This document shows, piece after piece, positions 1 through 9,099 of a DNA stretch of 64,000 nt. Position 1 is the stretch's first letter; the number at the start of each line of letters is the position of its first letter. Both the position numbers and the translations under genes were made by a program. The notes below the pieces were generated by a model. The model was not told the DNA's origin. It did not search any database and saw nothing but the letters and a program-made list of their open reading frames with translations. The stretch is from JABLTI01 sp035528035 (GTDB taxonomy: Archaea; Asgardarchaeota; Heimdallarchaeia; JABLTI01). The DNA lies in the NCBI GenBank assembly GCA_035528035.1, contig DATKZI010000022.1, positions 26,673 through 90,672 of the forward strand, read 5' to 3'.

Positions 1-177
1 ACTAAGAATGAAAAATAATCATTAGTAAAAAATTGTGTCATATCTTTATCGGAAAAAAATAGCAAAAGAATAAAAAACTCAAGAAAAACCAATTAAAAGA
101 AGATAACCATTGATGATAATCTTGCTACGATATTTAACGCAAAATTAAAAAACACAAAAAGAAATGGTGACAATTAT

Positions 178-280
178 AGGCCTGTAGTATAGTTAGGATA
201 AAACGCTCGGCTTCGGAAGAGCTTTCAAGTGAAACTCTGAAGTAACCGAGAGACCGGCGGTTCGAATCCGTCCAGGCCTG
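178..280 (+). tRNA. tRNA-Arg(TCG) with intron
   Basis: The acceptor arm AGGCCTG (178-184) pairs fully with CAGGCCT (273-279), followed by discriminator G and an encoded CCA at 281-283. The T arm is GGCGG-TTCGAAT-CCGTC. The anticodon stem CTCGG pairs with CCGAG when about 28 bases are removed after loop position 37, leaving loop CTTCGGA and anticodon TCG. The intron position is the standard archaeal one. It is the first of two arginine tRNA genes that flank the zinc-ribbon gene at 405-890, in opposite orientation. Confidence 0.93.
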
Positions 281-404
281 CCAATTTTTACTAATAATCT
301 GAATTATTTTAATCAGAAATTTGCCTTAATACTTTACTTTAAAGGTTAGTATGGTTAAATGAATGAAACCAGTTCAAAAAAAGGTTAGGTAATAGTGCAG
401 GTAA

Positions 405-890
405 ATGTCAGAACAATCATTTTGTATGGAATGCGGAAATACATTAGAAAATGGTTCCGTTTTTTGCAATAAATGTGGTACTAAAGCAGGTACATTTTCA
501 AATCAAATAATTCCCCCTAAGGAAGAAGAAATCACAATAACACCAGATTACTCTATGCAACAACCTGAAAATCCACCAACTTTTGGTTATGATAATTCTG
601 ATGTATTTGCTACACCAGTAGCACTGGGTGATCAAACACAAGCCCCTAAAAAAATTAAAAATCCAGTTGCTTTAGCAGCTGTTATTATTGATGTCCTTGG
701 TATGCTATTTTTCATTATGAATGACAGTGTTGGGCAATGGCTAGCATTTGGATTAGGTATTACGGGTATAGTTGTAGCGATAATATCCTTCTTCTTCAAA
801 AAAGATAGACCTCTATCAGTCGTTGGAACAATATTAGGTGTGGTTGTAATAGTTGCCTGGGCTTCGATTGTCTATAATTGGCCTTTCTAA
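405..890 (+). CDS. Zinc-ribbon membrane protein
   Basis: A 161-residue protein with a four-cysteine zinc ribbon at the extreme N terminus (C7-x2-C10, C21-x2-C24), a polar proline-rich linker to about residue 85, and three predicted membrane helices at about 88-105, 112-131 and 137-158. This is the layout of the widespread zinc_ribbon_2 plus DUF4190-like membrane proteins of archaea, whose role is unknown. The ATG is preceded by an AGGTAA-type ribosome binding site. It stands alone between two tRNA-Arg genes, so its context gives no functional clue. The ribbon would face the cytoplasm if helix 1 starts inside; that is inference. Confidence 0.8.
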   Translation: MSEQSFCMECGNTLENGSVFCNKCGTKAGTFSNQIIPPKEEEITITPDYSMQQPENPPTFGYDNSDVFATPVALGDQTQAPKKIKNPVALAAVIIDVLGMLFFIMNDSVGQWLAFGLGITGIVVAIISFFFKKDRPLSVVGTILGVVVIVAWASIVYNWPF

Positions 891-898
891 AAGAAAAA

Positions 899-973
899 CA
901 GATGTGGGGAGAATCGAACTCCCAAACCTCCCGGTCCGGAGCCGGGTGCTCTATCCTTTTGAGCTACACATCT
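899..973 (-). tRNA. tRNA-Arg(CCG)
   Basis: Read on the minus strand, acceptor AGATGTG (973-967) pairs with CACATCT (906-900), with discriminator G at 899 and no encoded CCA. The D arm begins GCTC, the anticodon stem CCCGG/CCGGG encloses CTCCGGA with anticodon CCG, and the T arm is TGGGA-GTTCGAT-TCTCC-like. There is no intron, unlike the other three tRNA genes of the window. Confidence 0.93.
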
Positions 974-1146
974 AACTTGATAAAATTATGGTTCTGAAAA
1001 TAAAACTTTCTAAAAAGAGGCATAAAAAGAATCAATAAATCATCAAAAAAAGCTATTATTATAAGTGAGCTGTAGTAAATTTTAAATGCAAATCCAAAGG
1101 TCAGACCAGTTAGTAATATTTGAAGCTACAAAGGAGTAAGCAAACA

Positions 1147-1341
1147 GTGTCTAAATTAATTCCCAGACCAAAATCTGAATTCATTCAAGTAGAATGCCCC
1201 GATTGCAATAAGGTACAAAGGATCTTTAATTATGCTGCCACAGAGGTTAGATGTTTAGTATGCAATTGTGTTCTTGCAAAACCTGCCGGTGGCAAATGTA
1301 AGATTCTTGGCAAAGTTGTCGAACCAGAGAAGAAGGAATAA
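1147..1341 (+). CDS. rps27e: 30S ribosomal protein eS27
   Basis: A zinc-ribbon ribosomal protein of the small subunit, 64 residues. The start of the mature family pattern (KLIPRPKS followed by VxCPDC) is clear, and the two zinc knuckles CPDC and CLVC are present. I place the start at GTG 1147 because an AAAGGAG site lies at 1130-1136 and the family begins just before KLIPRPKS; a longer frame from 1120 would add nine residues that the family lacks. In most archaea rps27e sits beside rpl44e; here rpl44e is absent and the next gene is the convergent GINS gene. Confidence 0.95.
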   Translation: MSKLIPRPKSEFIQVECPDCNKVQRIFNYAATEVRCLVCNCVLAKPAGGKCKILGKVVEPEKKE

Positions 1342-1409
1342 GTTAACTATTTATTTAACTTATTTTTATCATCTTTATTACTACTTTTCATTTGTTTTTA
1401 ATAAATTGA

Positions 1410-2021
1410 TTATAGATCAGGGAGTTCTACCCTATCTGCAGCATTTTTCATAATCAAAGCTTTAGCGTACATTAATGGAAGCTTGACAATATCCTCTTTT
1501 TTGTATGGTCCAAGAGATTTTGATATTTTATCTTTAGTTGAAACATCAACTATTGCAGGAATATCTTCTAATATTCTTACTATCATAAAATCTAATTCAT
1601 TAGCAGTTTGCGATTTGTTTTTGTCTATAATTCCATCACTTGAAATCGCTATATTTGATTCACCAAAAATACTTCGTTTATTATGCTGATCAAAAATTCT
1701 TTCCAAACTAACAATTAGATCAAGCTCTTCAGCTGCTAGTCCCTTTTTATTCAAATTTCCGTCTAAAATAGCATGAATGATCTTATGAGTTCTAAGTTTA
1801 GTAATATCTCGCAGAACTTTATTCAATCTTTCAATTCGTTCTGAAATAATCTTAACAGATACTTTATCATCAGAATTATTTGTCTCAAGTTCTTTCTCAA
1901 GTAAGGTTATTCTTTGTCTAATTGTTGAATACATACCAGCATTAACTTCTAATAGCTCGATTGTTCTGCGTTCGTTCTTCCAAAGTTGAATTATTTGTTT
2001 GTATTGATTATCTTTGACCAT
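1410..2021 (-). CDS. GINS complex subunit (Gins51-type)
   Basis: A 203-residue helical protein. The N-terminal half is a long helical A-domain with ERRTIELL and RIERLNKVLRDI helices, and the C-terminal 35 residues form the small B-domain with the family signature GPYKKEDIVKLP followed by a hydrophobic helix. Domain order A then B marks the Sld5/Psf1-like Gins51 subunit, which with MCM and GAN/Cdc45 makes the archaeal replicative helicase. It lies directly downstream of PCNA on the same strand, as in many euryarchaea, separated by 160 bases. The ATG follows a TGAGGT ribosome binding site. Identity as GINS is from motif recognition only. Confidence 0.8.
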   Translation of the reverse strand: MVKDNQYKQIIQLWKNERRTIELLEVNAGMYSTIRQRITLLEKELETNNSDDKVSVKIISERIERLNKVLRDITKLRTHKIIHAILDGNLNKKGLAAEELDLIVSLERIFDQHNKRSIFGESNIAISSDGIIDKNKSQTANELDFMIVRILEDIPAIVDVSTKDKISKSLGPYKKEDIVKLPLMYAKALIMKNAADRVELPDL

Positions 2022-2180
2022 TTATTTAACCTCAACCAGTCACACTATGTGAATTACAGATATTCAGCTACCATTTAATTGATAGTGAAACGCATTTAAG
2101 GAAGTTGGTAATACCAACAAATCTCCTTAAAATAAAGAAAGGAGGAAGTTGAAAACTGTTACCTCGATTATTCTATCTTT

Positions 2181-2927
2181 TTATGTCTCGATTCTAGGAG
2201 CAAGATAATAGGTAAGTTTTCCTCCTGCAACAATTGGAAATTCCAATTGGATGGGCATACTAGCTGAAAAGGCTAACATAACCAACTCACTAGCTCTAAT
2301 AGCTTTAGTCATTTCAGAGAGATAGCTTAGAGAGTACATTGCACTGGATTCTTCTCGAACATTAAATTCAGCAATAACATCACTATCCTTTTCTATAATA
2401 ACTTTAACATCTTTTGTTTCACTTGAAGCTGAAAGAGTAACACCATTATCATCCGCGACAATTCGAATGTGGTCACCAATGATTTCAGCATCTTTAACTG
2501 CTTGTTGTAGAGCATCAGCAGTTAATTTGATCTTTACTTTGCTGTCAATATTTGGTGCAGGATATTCACTTTCACCTAAATCAAGTAAACTTATACCAAA
2601 ACTTCGAACATTTTGTCCATGGAAAGTCAGCACTAATTTTGAGGTACCTTCTAATTCCATAGTAAGAGCATCAGTGGTGCTTGCACGTCTCATAATTTGT
2701 GTCATTTCATCAAGATTAACACCTAAACGAGTTACTTCAGAACAAATATACTCATCAAAGGCATCTGCCGGTAAAAAGAAATCTACCATTGCAACCCTGC
2801 TTGGGTCCATTGCTCGTAATTCTATTCCTCTTTCTGATGCAATGAAATTTGCTTCATCAAGAAGTGTAAGGGATTCAATAATATTCTTCCAAATTTTTGC
2901 ATCAGGTAAAATCATTTTGAGAGTCAT
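2181..2927 (-). CDS. pcn: DNA polymerase sliding clamp PCNA
   Basis: A 248-residue protein of usual archaeal PCNA length. Family sequences are present throughout: DAKIWKNIIESLTLLDEANF at the N terminus, the RAMDPSRVAMVDF stretch, LDLGESEYPAP near the interdomain connecting loop, and the C-terminal LEFPIVAGGKLTYYLAPR. PCNA forms a trimeric ring that tethers polymerases and repair enzymes. The ATG is preceded by AGGAGG at 2935-2940. A likely client in this window is the Y-family polymerase at 46382-47539, which ends in a PIP box. GINS follows on the same strand. Confidence 0.97.
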   Translation of the reverse strand: MTLKMILPDAKIWKNIIESLTLLDEANFIASERGIELRAMDPSRVAMVDFFLPADAFDEYICSEVTRLGVNLDEMTQIMRRASTTDALTMELEGTSKLVLTFHGQNVRSFGISLLDLGESEYPAPNIDSKVKIKLTADALQQAVKDAEIIGDHIRIVADDNGVTLSASSETKDVKVIIEKDSDVIAEFNVREESSAMYSLSYLSEMTKAIRASELVMLAFSASMPIQLEFPIVAGGKLTYYLAPRIET

Positions 2928-3126
2928 TAATTATCCTCCTTTCTATACCTTCGTGTTTTTTTCTTAATAAATATGCAATACTTTAACTTTTAACTTCTTT
3001 GTTTTATGTGTCGTTATCATCTTTCCTATCTAATCTATATTAAAAATTTCGGATACTGTTTAGTATTGAAAAAGTAATAAAGATCGATTATAACATTAAA
3101 ATAGTAATTTTTTTAGTAATAAAAAC

Positions 3127-4737
3127 TTACTTTCCATAAATTACACCTAAAAGGAGCTTATCTGAAAGCACTTTTGTTATCTTAACATTAAGAATTTCAC
3201 CAATTTTATCTCGAGAATTTGGGACAGCTACCATGGGACCTCCGCTGAGAATATTTGCAATAGTTCCAGTTTCATCTCGATAATTAATTTCACTAATAAT
3301 CACTCGAAGGATTTCTCCCACGAAATCCTTTTTCTTAGAAAGATTAACTTCATTAGCTGCATCTGAAATGATTTGACTAATAGGATTTTTTACTGCAGCA
3401 ATAGGTTCTTCAAAGTCACCAAAAGCAGACAATGGGAGAGGTCTAAAACGATAAATAGTCACTTTTTCGATAAATGGATTGATTTTACGGATAAGTTCAG
3501 CGGTTTCAATTGCTGTTTGTTTAGTTTGACCTGGTAAACTATGAATGAAATAGACATGTGCTTTTAATCCACATTTAGAAGCAATTTTTACAGCACGTAA
3601 AGTATCATTTGGATCACTTGGTCTACCCAACAAACGAGCATGAGTTATACTACCTGTTTCACAACCAATACTAAAGGAGGAACCAGGTAAATATTTTGAT
3701 ATTATTTTTGCTGTAGCTTCAGTAAATAAAGAAGCTTTAATATTTTCTACTTCGATCCAAGCTTTACACTGCGAAACTCGAGGAAGTGAAGTTAATTTTT
3801 CCAATAATTCTTCAATTTTGCTCAAATTAGCAGCTGGTTTGATTGGGTTGATTAAAGGTTCTGGTGAAACTAAAGCATCACGTTCATAATCCAAAAAATC
3901 AGGTGCACTTAAAATAATGCGTTTGACTCCTAAATTCAATAATTCTTTAACTTCACTTACAATTGCATCGACAGGTTTGCTTCTTGAAGGGCCATATAAA
4001 CTGGGAACACTACAAAACCCACAGCCTAAAGGTATAGACGACGGACAATTTGCTCTATCTTCAAGACTATCATTATTACAGGAACCACATTCAGAGCATT
4101 CTCTTCCATCAGGTAGTTTAATACGTGTTCCCCCGAAATTGGAGCATCCGCGAACACATTCAACATAAACTTTGGCAAAAAAGTAATGAGGGTAATTAGT
4201 AATTTTTTTTGTGGAAGCTTGGAAGCTTCTGAATTCTTCTCGAGAAGAATATTTTCTAAAAGGATTGATTTTAGGCTTATTTTTGTTATCTAAATAACCT
4301 ATTCCGGTGATGTTTTTTATAGAGTCAAAGTTTTTACTGATTAGGAAATTACTTTCTATTAGCTCTTGTAAGGTATATTCTCCTTCACCGATAGCAATTA
4401 GATCAGCGGTTGTACTCAGTAAAGCATCCTCTAACTCAGCAGTAATTGGTCCCCCAACAACAACCTTTCCAGGAAATTTCTTTCTCCAAAGAAAGACAAT
4501 TTTTCGGATAGCAATTTTATCCATTGACATACCACTTAAGAAAAGAGTTGAAAAATTCTGTTGAAAGCCCTTTTCAAGAACATCTTCAGCAAGAAGGATT
4601 TGAGAAGCAATGCCATTTTGTTCTAATATACCACAAACACTTCTCACACCACAACCAATTGCATCTCGAGTAAATTGTCGTTTTCCTTTACCCGCAGCTG
4701 TAGCATCAACAACAGCAATAGGATTTGTGTTAGTCAT
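3127..4737 (-). CDS. Radical SAM protein, COG1031-like, with TRAM domain
   Basis: A protein of about 536 residues. The N-terminal 130 residues resemble a B12-binding-type Rossmann region (VVGGP, GEGE motifs). A cysteine-rich insert (CxxxC, then CSECGSC) precedes the cluster-binding stretch GCGFCSVPSLYG, where the preceding cysteine is eight residues upstream rather than the canonical four. The barrel follows, and the last 65 residues look like a TRAM RNA-binding domain. This matches an archaeal family of uncharacterised Fe-S oxidoreductases (COG1031). The start is chosen at ATG 4737 rather than the in-frame TTG at 4752. A TRAM domain suggests an RNA substrate, as in MiaB/Cdkal1 enzymes; that is inference. 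Confidence 0.75.
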   Translation of the reverse strand: MTNTNPIAVVDATAAGKGKRQFTRDAIGCGVRSVCGILEQNGIASQILLAEDVLEKGFQQNFSTLFLSGMSMDKIAIRKIVFLWRKKFPGKVVVGGPITAELEDALLSTTADLIAIGEGEYTLQELIESNFLISKNFDSIKNITGIGYLDNKNKPKINPFRKYSSREEFRSFQASTKKITNYPHYFFAKVYVECVRGCSNFGGTRIKLPDGRECSECGSCNNDSLEDRANCPSSIPLGCGFCSVPSLYGPSRSKPVDAIVSEVKELLNLGVKRIILSAPDFLDYERDALVSPEPLINPIKPAANLSKIEELLEKLTSLPRVSQCKAWIEVENIKASLFTEATAKIISKYLPGSSFSIGCETGSITHARLLGRPSDPNDTLRAVKIASKCGLKAHVYFIHSLPGQTKQTAIETAELIRKINPFIEKVTIYRFRPLPLSAFGDFEEPIAAVKNPISQIISDAANEVNLSKKKDFVGEILRVIISEINYRDETGTIANILSGGPMVAVPNSRDKIGEILNVKITKVLSDKLLLGVIYGK

Positions 4738-4915
4738 ATTAGTTACTCTCAAGATAATAATATACTAGAAGACTGTCTATTTAAAATTCGTTAATTAAAC
4801 TTAAATTTAAGAAGCTAAACTTGACAAAAACAATTAAATATATCTAAAATTTCAAATTCGAGTATAACATAGATATTCTAATAAATATCTAATTAAACGG
4901 AAAATCGACGCATTG

Positions 4916-4925
4916 TTTTATAAAT
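4916..4925 (+). promoter_or_regulatory. TATA box of the Csl4 operon
   Basis: TTTTATAAAT lies about 100 bases upstream of the Csl4 start in the 285-base gap that separates it from the divergent radical SAM gene. Archaeal transcription starts about 25 bases downstream of such a box, which would give a leader of roughly 75 bases. No other strong element was seen in this gap. Confidence 0.5.
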
Positions 4926-5021
4926 AGCAATAAGATTAGATTTCAATGTAAGAATTAGATTTAAATGTTAATCCTTTGGAAACAAAGTATAATGACGAAG
5001 TAAAAGGACGGAAAAACTGAA

Positions 5022-5588
5022 ATGTTAAATAACGGAGTATTTCTTTTACCAGGAGATAATATCTGCGTATCAGAAGAAGCATTACCTGGCGAAGGAACTT
5101 TCGTAGAAAACGGTATAGTTCTAGCAAGTGTTACAGGAACAGTGTTTAATGATAAAAGAAAACGTACAGTAAGTATCTTTCCAAGAGTAAGAAAACCCCT
5201 CGTACCAAAGAAGGGTGATCTTGTTATTGGACAAGCTGATTCGGTAAATAAGCACATGGCATCTGTTGCAGTAAAATACATAAATGGACAATCCGTTGAG
5301 CCAACATATTCAGCAATTATGCACATTTCTCAAGCAACAAAAGCATACTTAGATTCAATGTTTGATGCAATAAAAGAGGGAGATATTATTAAGGGTAAAA
5401 TTGTTGATGCCCATACCATACCTCTACAATTCACTACAGTCTATAATGATTTAGGAGTGATTTATGCTCTCTGTAGTATTTGTGGTGAAAATTTGAGATA
5501 TTTAAGAAGAGGTATGCTCAAATGTGATAATTGCAATAATGTTGAACCACGAAAAGTGGCTGAAGATTTCGGAAGAGCTAAATTATAA
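5022..5588 (+). CDS. csl4: Exosome RNA-binding subunit Csl4
   Basis: A 188-residue archaeal exosome cap protein. The N-terminal domain has the conserved PGDNICVSEE and GTFVENG motifs; an S1 RNA-binding domain spans about residues 65-145; a C-terminal four-cysteine zinc ribbon (CSIC at about 147 and CDNC at about 168) completes the family layout. Csl4 sits on the Rrp41/Rrp42 ring and recruits DnaG and substrates. It opens a cluster with DUF2067, RpoL, an RNase III-like protein and DUF99, a neighbourhood shared by many archaea. Confidence 0.95.
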   Translation: MLNNGVFLLPGDNICVSEEALPGEGTFVENGIVLASVTGTVFNDKRKRTVSIFPRVRKPLVPKKGDLVIGQADSVNKHMASVAVKYINGQSVEPTYSAIMHISQATKAYLDSMFDAIKEGDIIKGKIVDAHTIPLQFTTVYNDLGVIYALCSICGENLRYLRRGMLKCDNCNNVEPRKVAEDFGRAKL

Positions 5589-5616
5589 TCGACCAAGAAG
5601 ATAGGAGTAATACAAG

Positions 5617-6234
5617 TTGGCTCGTTGGACTGCAAAAGAAATTGTTTTGAATATAGCCTCTTCGAAAGAAGCAATAATCTTTCTTGAGACAGTTCAAAAA
5701 CAAATCAAAAATGCAGACATTTTTGCTGACTATTACCCTGGAAAGATTACAATTCGATTTGAAGGGGCAAAGGAAAATCTACAAGACGCAATAGAAAAAA
5801 CTAAACAGTTTCATAAATTTGTAAGTGAAATGTTATATCCTGATAACGAAGGATATTATAGTTTTGATCTACAATTCTTGACTAAAGTAACTGGAAAGTC
5901 TGTCCCGCTAAAAACTCTTCTTCGAATTTTAAATCTTAAAAACTATGAAGCAATTAGAGAAGAAGAAAAAATACATGCCAAATGTGATTTCAATGTAATA
6001 AGCGAAATCATTACTAGACTTGACGAAGCATTAAGTAGTATGCCATATGAAGTAAGTACTAGTAGCTTGCGAGATGTATTAGCAACAATAATGATAACAA
6101 ATAATATAGAAATAGAGAAAGCGATAGCTGAAGCTCAGAAGAAGAAAATCATTTCAAAAGATGATCTTGATAGATTAATACTTTCAATGGAACCTGAACA
6201 AGCGTTAGAAAAATGCTTAAAGATAACAAAATAA
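5617..6234 (+). CDS. DUF2067 family protein
   Basis: A 205-residue protein starting at TTG 5617 behind TAGGAG. It belongs to the archaeal DUF2067 family, recognised by its opening (ARWTAKEI), the KITIRFEG strand and its fixed position between Csl4 and RpoL. The predicted fold is alpha/beta in the N-terminal 80 residues with a helical C-terminal half. No enzymatic motif is visible. Its constant neighbours suggest a role in RNA metabolism or transcription; nothing in the sequence shows which. Confidence 0.8.
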   Translation: MARWTAKEIVLNIASSKEAIIFLETVQKQIKNADIFADYYPGKITIRFEGAKENLQDAIEKTKQFHKFVSEMLYPDNEGYYSFDLQFLTKVTGKSVPLKTLLRILNLKNYEAIREEEKIHAKCDFNVISEIITRLDEALSSMPYEVSTSSLRDVLATIMITNNIEIEKAIAEAQKKKIISKDDLDRLILSMEPEQALEKCLKITK

Positions 6235-6328
6235 TCGAAAGAAATAAAGAATAAATAAGAATGTTGAGCAATTGTTCAGTATGTTGAGTAAGAAAAGAAG
6301 AATAATTAACTAACTGGTGAGCTAAAAA

Positions 6329-6607
6329 ATGAAAATAAAAATCTTAGACTATGATGAAGATAACGAAATCACCTTAGAAGTAGATGGAGAAGGTCATACG
6401 TTTGCAAACGTTTTAAGAGAATTCTTAAGCGATGTAAAAGATGTAGATTCAGCTGGTTACTATAAGGAACATCCATTTAATGAAACATCAAGGATTAAAA
6501 TAAAGGCTGCTCCAAAAAAGAAAATCGATAAAGCCTTTAGAACAGCTTGTAAAGATTTGACAAAAACAGCAGATGATTTCTATAAATTACTGGAAAAAGC
6601 AGTTTAG
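6329..6607 (+). CDS. rpo11: RNA polymerase subunit Rpo11 (RpoL)
   Basis: A 92-residue subunit equivalent to eukaryotic RPB11 and the bacterial alpha N-terminal domain. The diagnostic block GEGHTFANVLREFL occupies residues 20-33, followed by the DVDSAGYYKEHP segment. It pairs with Rpo3 to seed polymerase assembly. Length is normal for the family. It is the third gene of the Csl4 cluster, with a 95-base spacer upstream that may carry its own promoter. Confidence 0.95.
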   Translation: MKIKILDYDEDNEITLEVDGEGHTFANVLREFLSDVKDVDSAGYYKEHPFNETSRIKIKAAPKKKIDKAFRTACKDLTKTADDFYKLLEKAV

Positions 6608-6699
6608 TATATTAAAATAAATTGCTTTTCACTTTTATTATAATATCTTTTTTAATGTAACAAGATCTATTTGTAGTTAGTAAAATCAAATGCGGAAGA

Positions 6700-7149
6700 A
6701 TGACTTTAATGGGAAAAAATGTTTTACCCGAAGAATTGCGAAAAAAATTACAACCTATTATGAGAGATCATGGTTTAGCAAAATTTGGTGATACCTTAAC
6801 GAATTTCATTTACTCGTTAGCAAAAACAAACGTTCAAGGAGAAGCAGTAGGAATCAGAGTTTATGATAAAGCATTAGCAGAAGTAATAAGACAAACAGGC
6901 TTAAGAAGTGTTATGCAATCGAGTTCTTCGTCAGGAGATCTTGGGGATGGGACAGAAGCACTGTTAGGTTACGCGTATTTGAATGAGATAATGACTATAG
7001 AAGAAATGGTAGCATTGATCATATCTTATCTTGAGACTGTTCCAAAAGAGAACTTAATTGAGAGAAGTAAAGAAAGAGAAAATATGATTGAATCGTTTGT
7101 AAAAATAGTTGAAGAGATAATAGAACGAATAAAACAAATAATTGAGTGA
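6700..7149 (+). CDS. RNase III-like family protein (archaeal, short)
   Basis: A 149-residue protein with the pattern KFGDTLTNFIYSLA near residues 27-40 and a helical RNase III-like core, the form seen in short archaeal proteins annotated as ribonuclease III family. The double-stranded RNA-binding domain is absent and the C terminus is a charged helix. Catalytic residues of bacterial RNase III (the ERLEFLGD motif) are not obvious, so activity is uncertain. Two starts are possible: ATG 6700, with GGAAG only two bases upstream, or ATG 6709 with better spacing. The stop overlaps the region where the DUF99 frame opens. Confidence 0.65.
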   Translation: MTLMGKNVLPEELRKKLQPIMRDHGLAKFGDTLTNFIYSLAKTNVQGEAVGIRVYDKALAEVIRQTGLRSVMQSSSSSGDLGDGTEALLGYAYLNEIMTIEEMVALIISYLETVPKENLIERSKERENMIESFVKIVEEIIERIKQIIE

Positions 7150-7175
7150 ATAACCTAAGAATGGAGGGTAAATTA

Positions 7176-7748
7176 TTGGTGCAAGAGATGAAAAAAGGAA
7201 TAAAAATTATTGGTATAGCTTGTGCATCATTCAATAGGTTAACAGATAAAGAGGTGCCAGTGATAGGAGCAATCTATCGGGGAACAGAATTGTTAGAAGG
7301 AGTATTAAAAACAATAGTTACAGTAGATGGAGAGGACGGAACGGAGAAAATTGCTGAGATGATAAGTACTAGTACTCACTGGCAGCAATTGAAATTAATT
7401 ATTACTAGGGGATTGACTATAGCAGGGTTCAATTATATTGATTTGGAGAGATTGTTCGAGTTAACAAATTTGCCAATTATTTCAGTAGTGGATAGATTAC
7501 CAGATATGGAAGATATAGCAAATGCTCTAACAAATTTGTCTAATGGAGAAAAGAGACTAGCAGTTTTACAAAAATATTTACCTCCAATAATTTGTAAGAC
7601 TTCAAAGAATGAAGAACCGGTCTACATACAAATGATAGGGATTGAACCTAAACAAGCAATTAAACTTTTACGAGAAATAACTATCGCAGGAAGAATTCCA
7701 GAACCACTAAGAGTTGCGAGATTGATAGCAATCGCAGAACAAAAATAA
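7176..7748 (+). CDS. DUF99 family protein
   Basis: About 190 residues of the archaeal DUF99 family, distantly related to endonuclease V. Seen in the sequence: GIKIIGIACASFNR near the start, the VDGEDGTEKIAEMI segment, the GLTIAGFNYIDLERL motif and the terminal EPLRVARLIAIA helix typical of the family. I place the start at TTG 7176 (or GTG 7179) because GGAGGG lies at 7163-7168; the frame itself opens at GTG 7146 inside the previous gene. It closes the Csl4-RpoL cluster and ends seven bases from a convergent gene. Substrate unknown. Confidence 0.8.
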   Translation: MVQEMKKGIKIIGIACASFNRLTDKEVPVIGAIYRGTELLEGVLKTIVTVDGEDGTEKIAEMISTSTHWQQLKLIITRGLTIAGFNYIDLERLFELTNLPIISVVDRLPDMEDIANALTNLSNGEKRLAVLQKYLPPIICKTSKNEEPVYIQMIGIEPKQAIKLLREITIAGRIPEPLRVARLIAIAEQK

Positions 7749-7754
7749 AATAAC

Positions 7755-8072
7755 TCAATCGTTCTCAGCATAAGAACGAGCAGTGAATTTCTGACAGTCC
7801 TGACAGACAATTTCATAATCCCAATAAGAATCACCACTATGAACACTAACGCTCCATTGAGCATAAAGAACTAAAACATTATTACTATTGCAATGACCAC
7901 AACCACGCATAGGAATAGTACCCATTAAAGGATGATCAGCTGGCGGAATACCAGTTCCACGATAGATTTTTTGGTCGTAATCATTATTTTCCGATGCAAT
8001 ACAAGGAGCATCATATTGAATCAAATAATCCTTAGGAACCATTATAGGAGTATCTTGTTTTTGTTCATACAT
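7755..8072 (-). CDS. Small zinc-ribbon-like hypothetical protein
   Basis: A 105-residue soluble protein, not recognised. Its C-terminal part has CGHC and, 32 residues later, CQDC, a probable zinc ribbon separated by two predicted strands (VLVLYAQWSV, YWDYEIV). The N-terminal part is rich in proline, aspartate and tyrosine. The start is taken at ATG 8072; the frame extends three codons to TTG 8081. It is convergent with the DUF99 gene and downstream of the HEAT-repeat gene on the same strand. Confidence 0.65.
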   Translation of the reverse strand: MYEQKQDTPIMVPKDYLIQYDAPCIASENNDYDQKIYRGTGIPPADHPLMGTIPMRGCGHCNSNNVLVLYAQWSVSVHSGDSYWDYEIVCQDCQKFTARSYAEND

Positions 8073-8139
8073 TATTATCAAAATAAATTTGTATTAAATG
8101 ATTTTAAAGATAATGGATTGAGGAAAAGAGTATTAATTA

Positions 8140-9099
8140 TTAATTTTGTTTTTCTTGCTGTTTCTTTTTAATTAAATAGTCTTCAGGTAAAAAATCATGG
8201 TCTATTAATTGATGGATTTCATAATCAGAAAGCAAATCATCCTCAAGTAGATCAGTAAGTAATGTAGTGATTTTAGCATCAGTTTTATCAAGTAAATATA
8301 TTGTAAAAGCAAACTTCTCATGAGGCCCCTTTTCCTTTTTCAATTCAGCAAATAAGAATGGAATTAATTTTTTAGAACCAATCTTACCTATTGATTCAAC
8401 TGCTTTTGTTCTAACCCAACTGTCAAGGTCATACTGTAATGAATTTAGCAATGTGTTAATGATTTCGATTTCTGAAAGCTTCAATTGTCCTAATGATTTT
8501 GCAGCCATAGCTCTAACCTGAGAGTTCTTGTCTGTAGTTAAAATTGTTAACAGTTCTTTTTTAGCCATCTTAGCTTGTTTACCAAAATCACCAATAGCAT
8601 GTGCAGCAGCTTGACGTAAAAAGGGATTTGAATGATGGTTCATAACCAAAAGTAGTTCGGGAATGACAATATCCTCTTTTCGTCCAATTTTTCCTAAGGT
8701 ATAAGCAGCAGTAGCTGAAACACTGTCATCAGTATCAATCTTAAGACACTCAAGAATAAAAGGAATAGCATCCTCAGCACTATAGCTGAAATACCCCAAT
8801 AACCATATCGCATGTCTTCGAATAGTAGGAATTACATCAGATACTAGTGGTAAAATAACTTCGAGTGCTTCATCAGCATCAATGTAGACAGTATGATTAA
8901 CACCAATACCAAAATAATCACCACCCCAACTATCTTCCCATGTACGGGGATAATGTTCAACAAGTCCAACAGAAGGTTTCTGTAATTCTTCTTTGAGAAG
9001 AACTCTTTTTTCATCAATTGTTTTATCCAAATTATCCACAAAAGAAGAATAGTAAATGATAGTTTTTAATCTTTTATTTGAACACAAAATGCTAATCAA
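8140..9099 (-). CDS. HEAT-repeat protein
   Basis: A 319-residue protein made mainly of HEAT/PBS-lyase-like repeats from about residue 75 to 260: recurring units of the form VRxxAAxxLGxIG, for example SVSATAAYTLGKIGR, PFLRQAAAHAIGDFG, QVRAMAAKSLGQLK and WVRTKAVESIGKIGS. Such solenoids act as protein-binding scaffolds. The C terminus is lysine/glutamine-rich. The opening codon TTG 9099 has no clear ribosome binding site, and a GTG near residue 21 is an alternative start. No catalytic motif is visible. A second HEAT protein with an acidic tail is encoded at 12972-14015. Confidence 0.8.
   Translation of the reverse strand: MISILCSNKRLKTIIYYSSFVDNLDKTIDEKRVLLKEELQKPSVGLVEHYPRTWEDSWGGDYFGIGVNHTVYIDADEALEVILPLVSDVIPTIRRHAIWLLGYFSYSAEDAIPFILECLKIDTDDSVSATAAYTLGKIGRKEDIVIPELLLVMNHHSNPFLRQAAAHAIGDFGKQAKMAKKELLTILTTDKNSQVRAMAAKSLGQLKLSEIEIINTLLNSLQYDLDSWVRTKAVESIGKIGSKKLIPFLFAELKKEKGPHEKFAFTIYLLDKTDAKITTLLTDLLEDDLLSDYEIHQLIDHDFLPEDYLIKKKQQEKQN

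Noticed and set aside
2467..2967. Plus-strand frame over PCNA
   Set aside because: Antisense shadow of a well-conserved gene; no supporting features.
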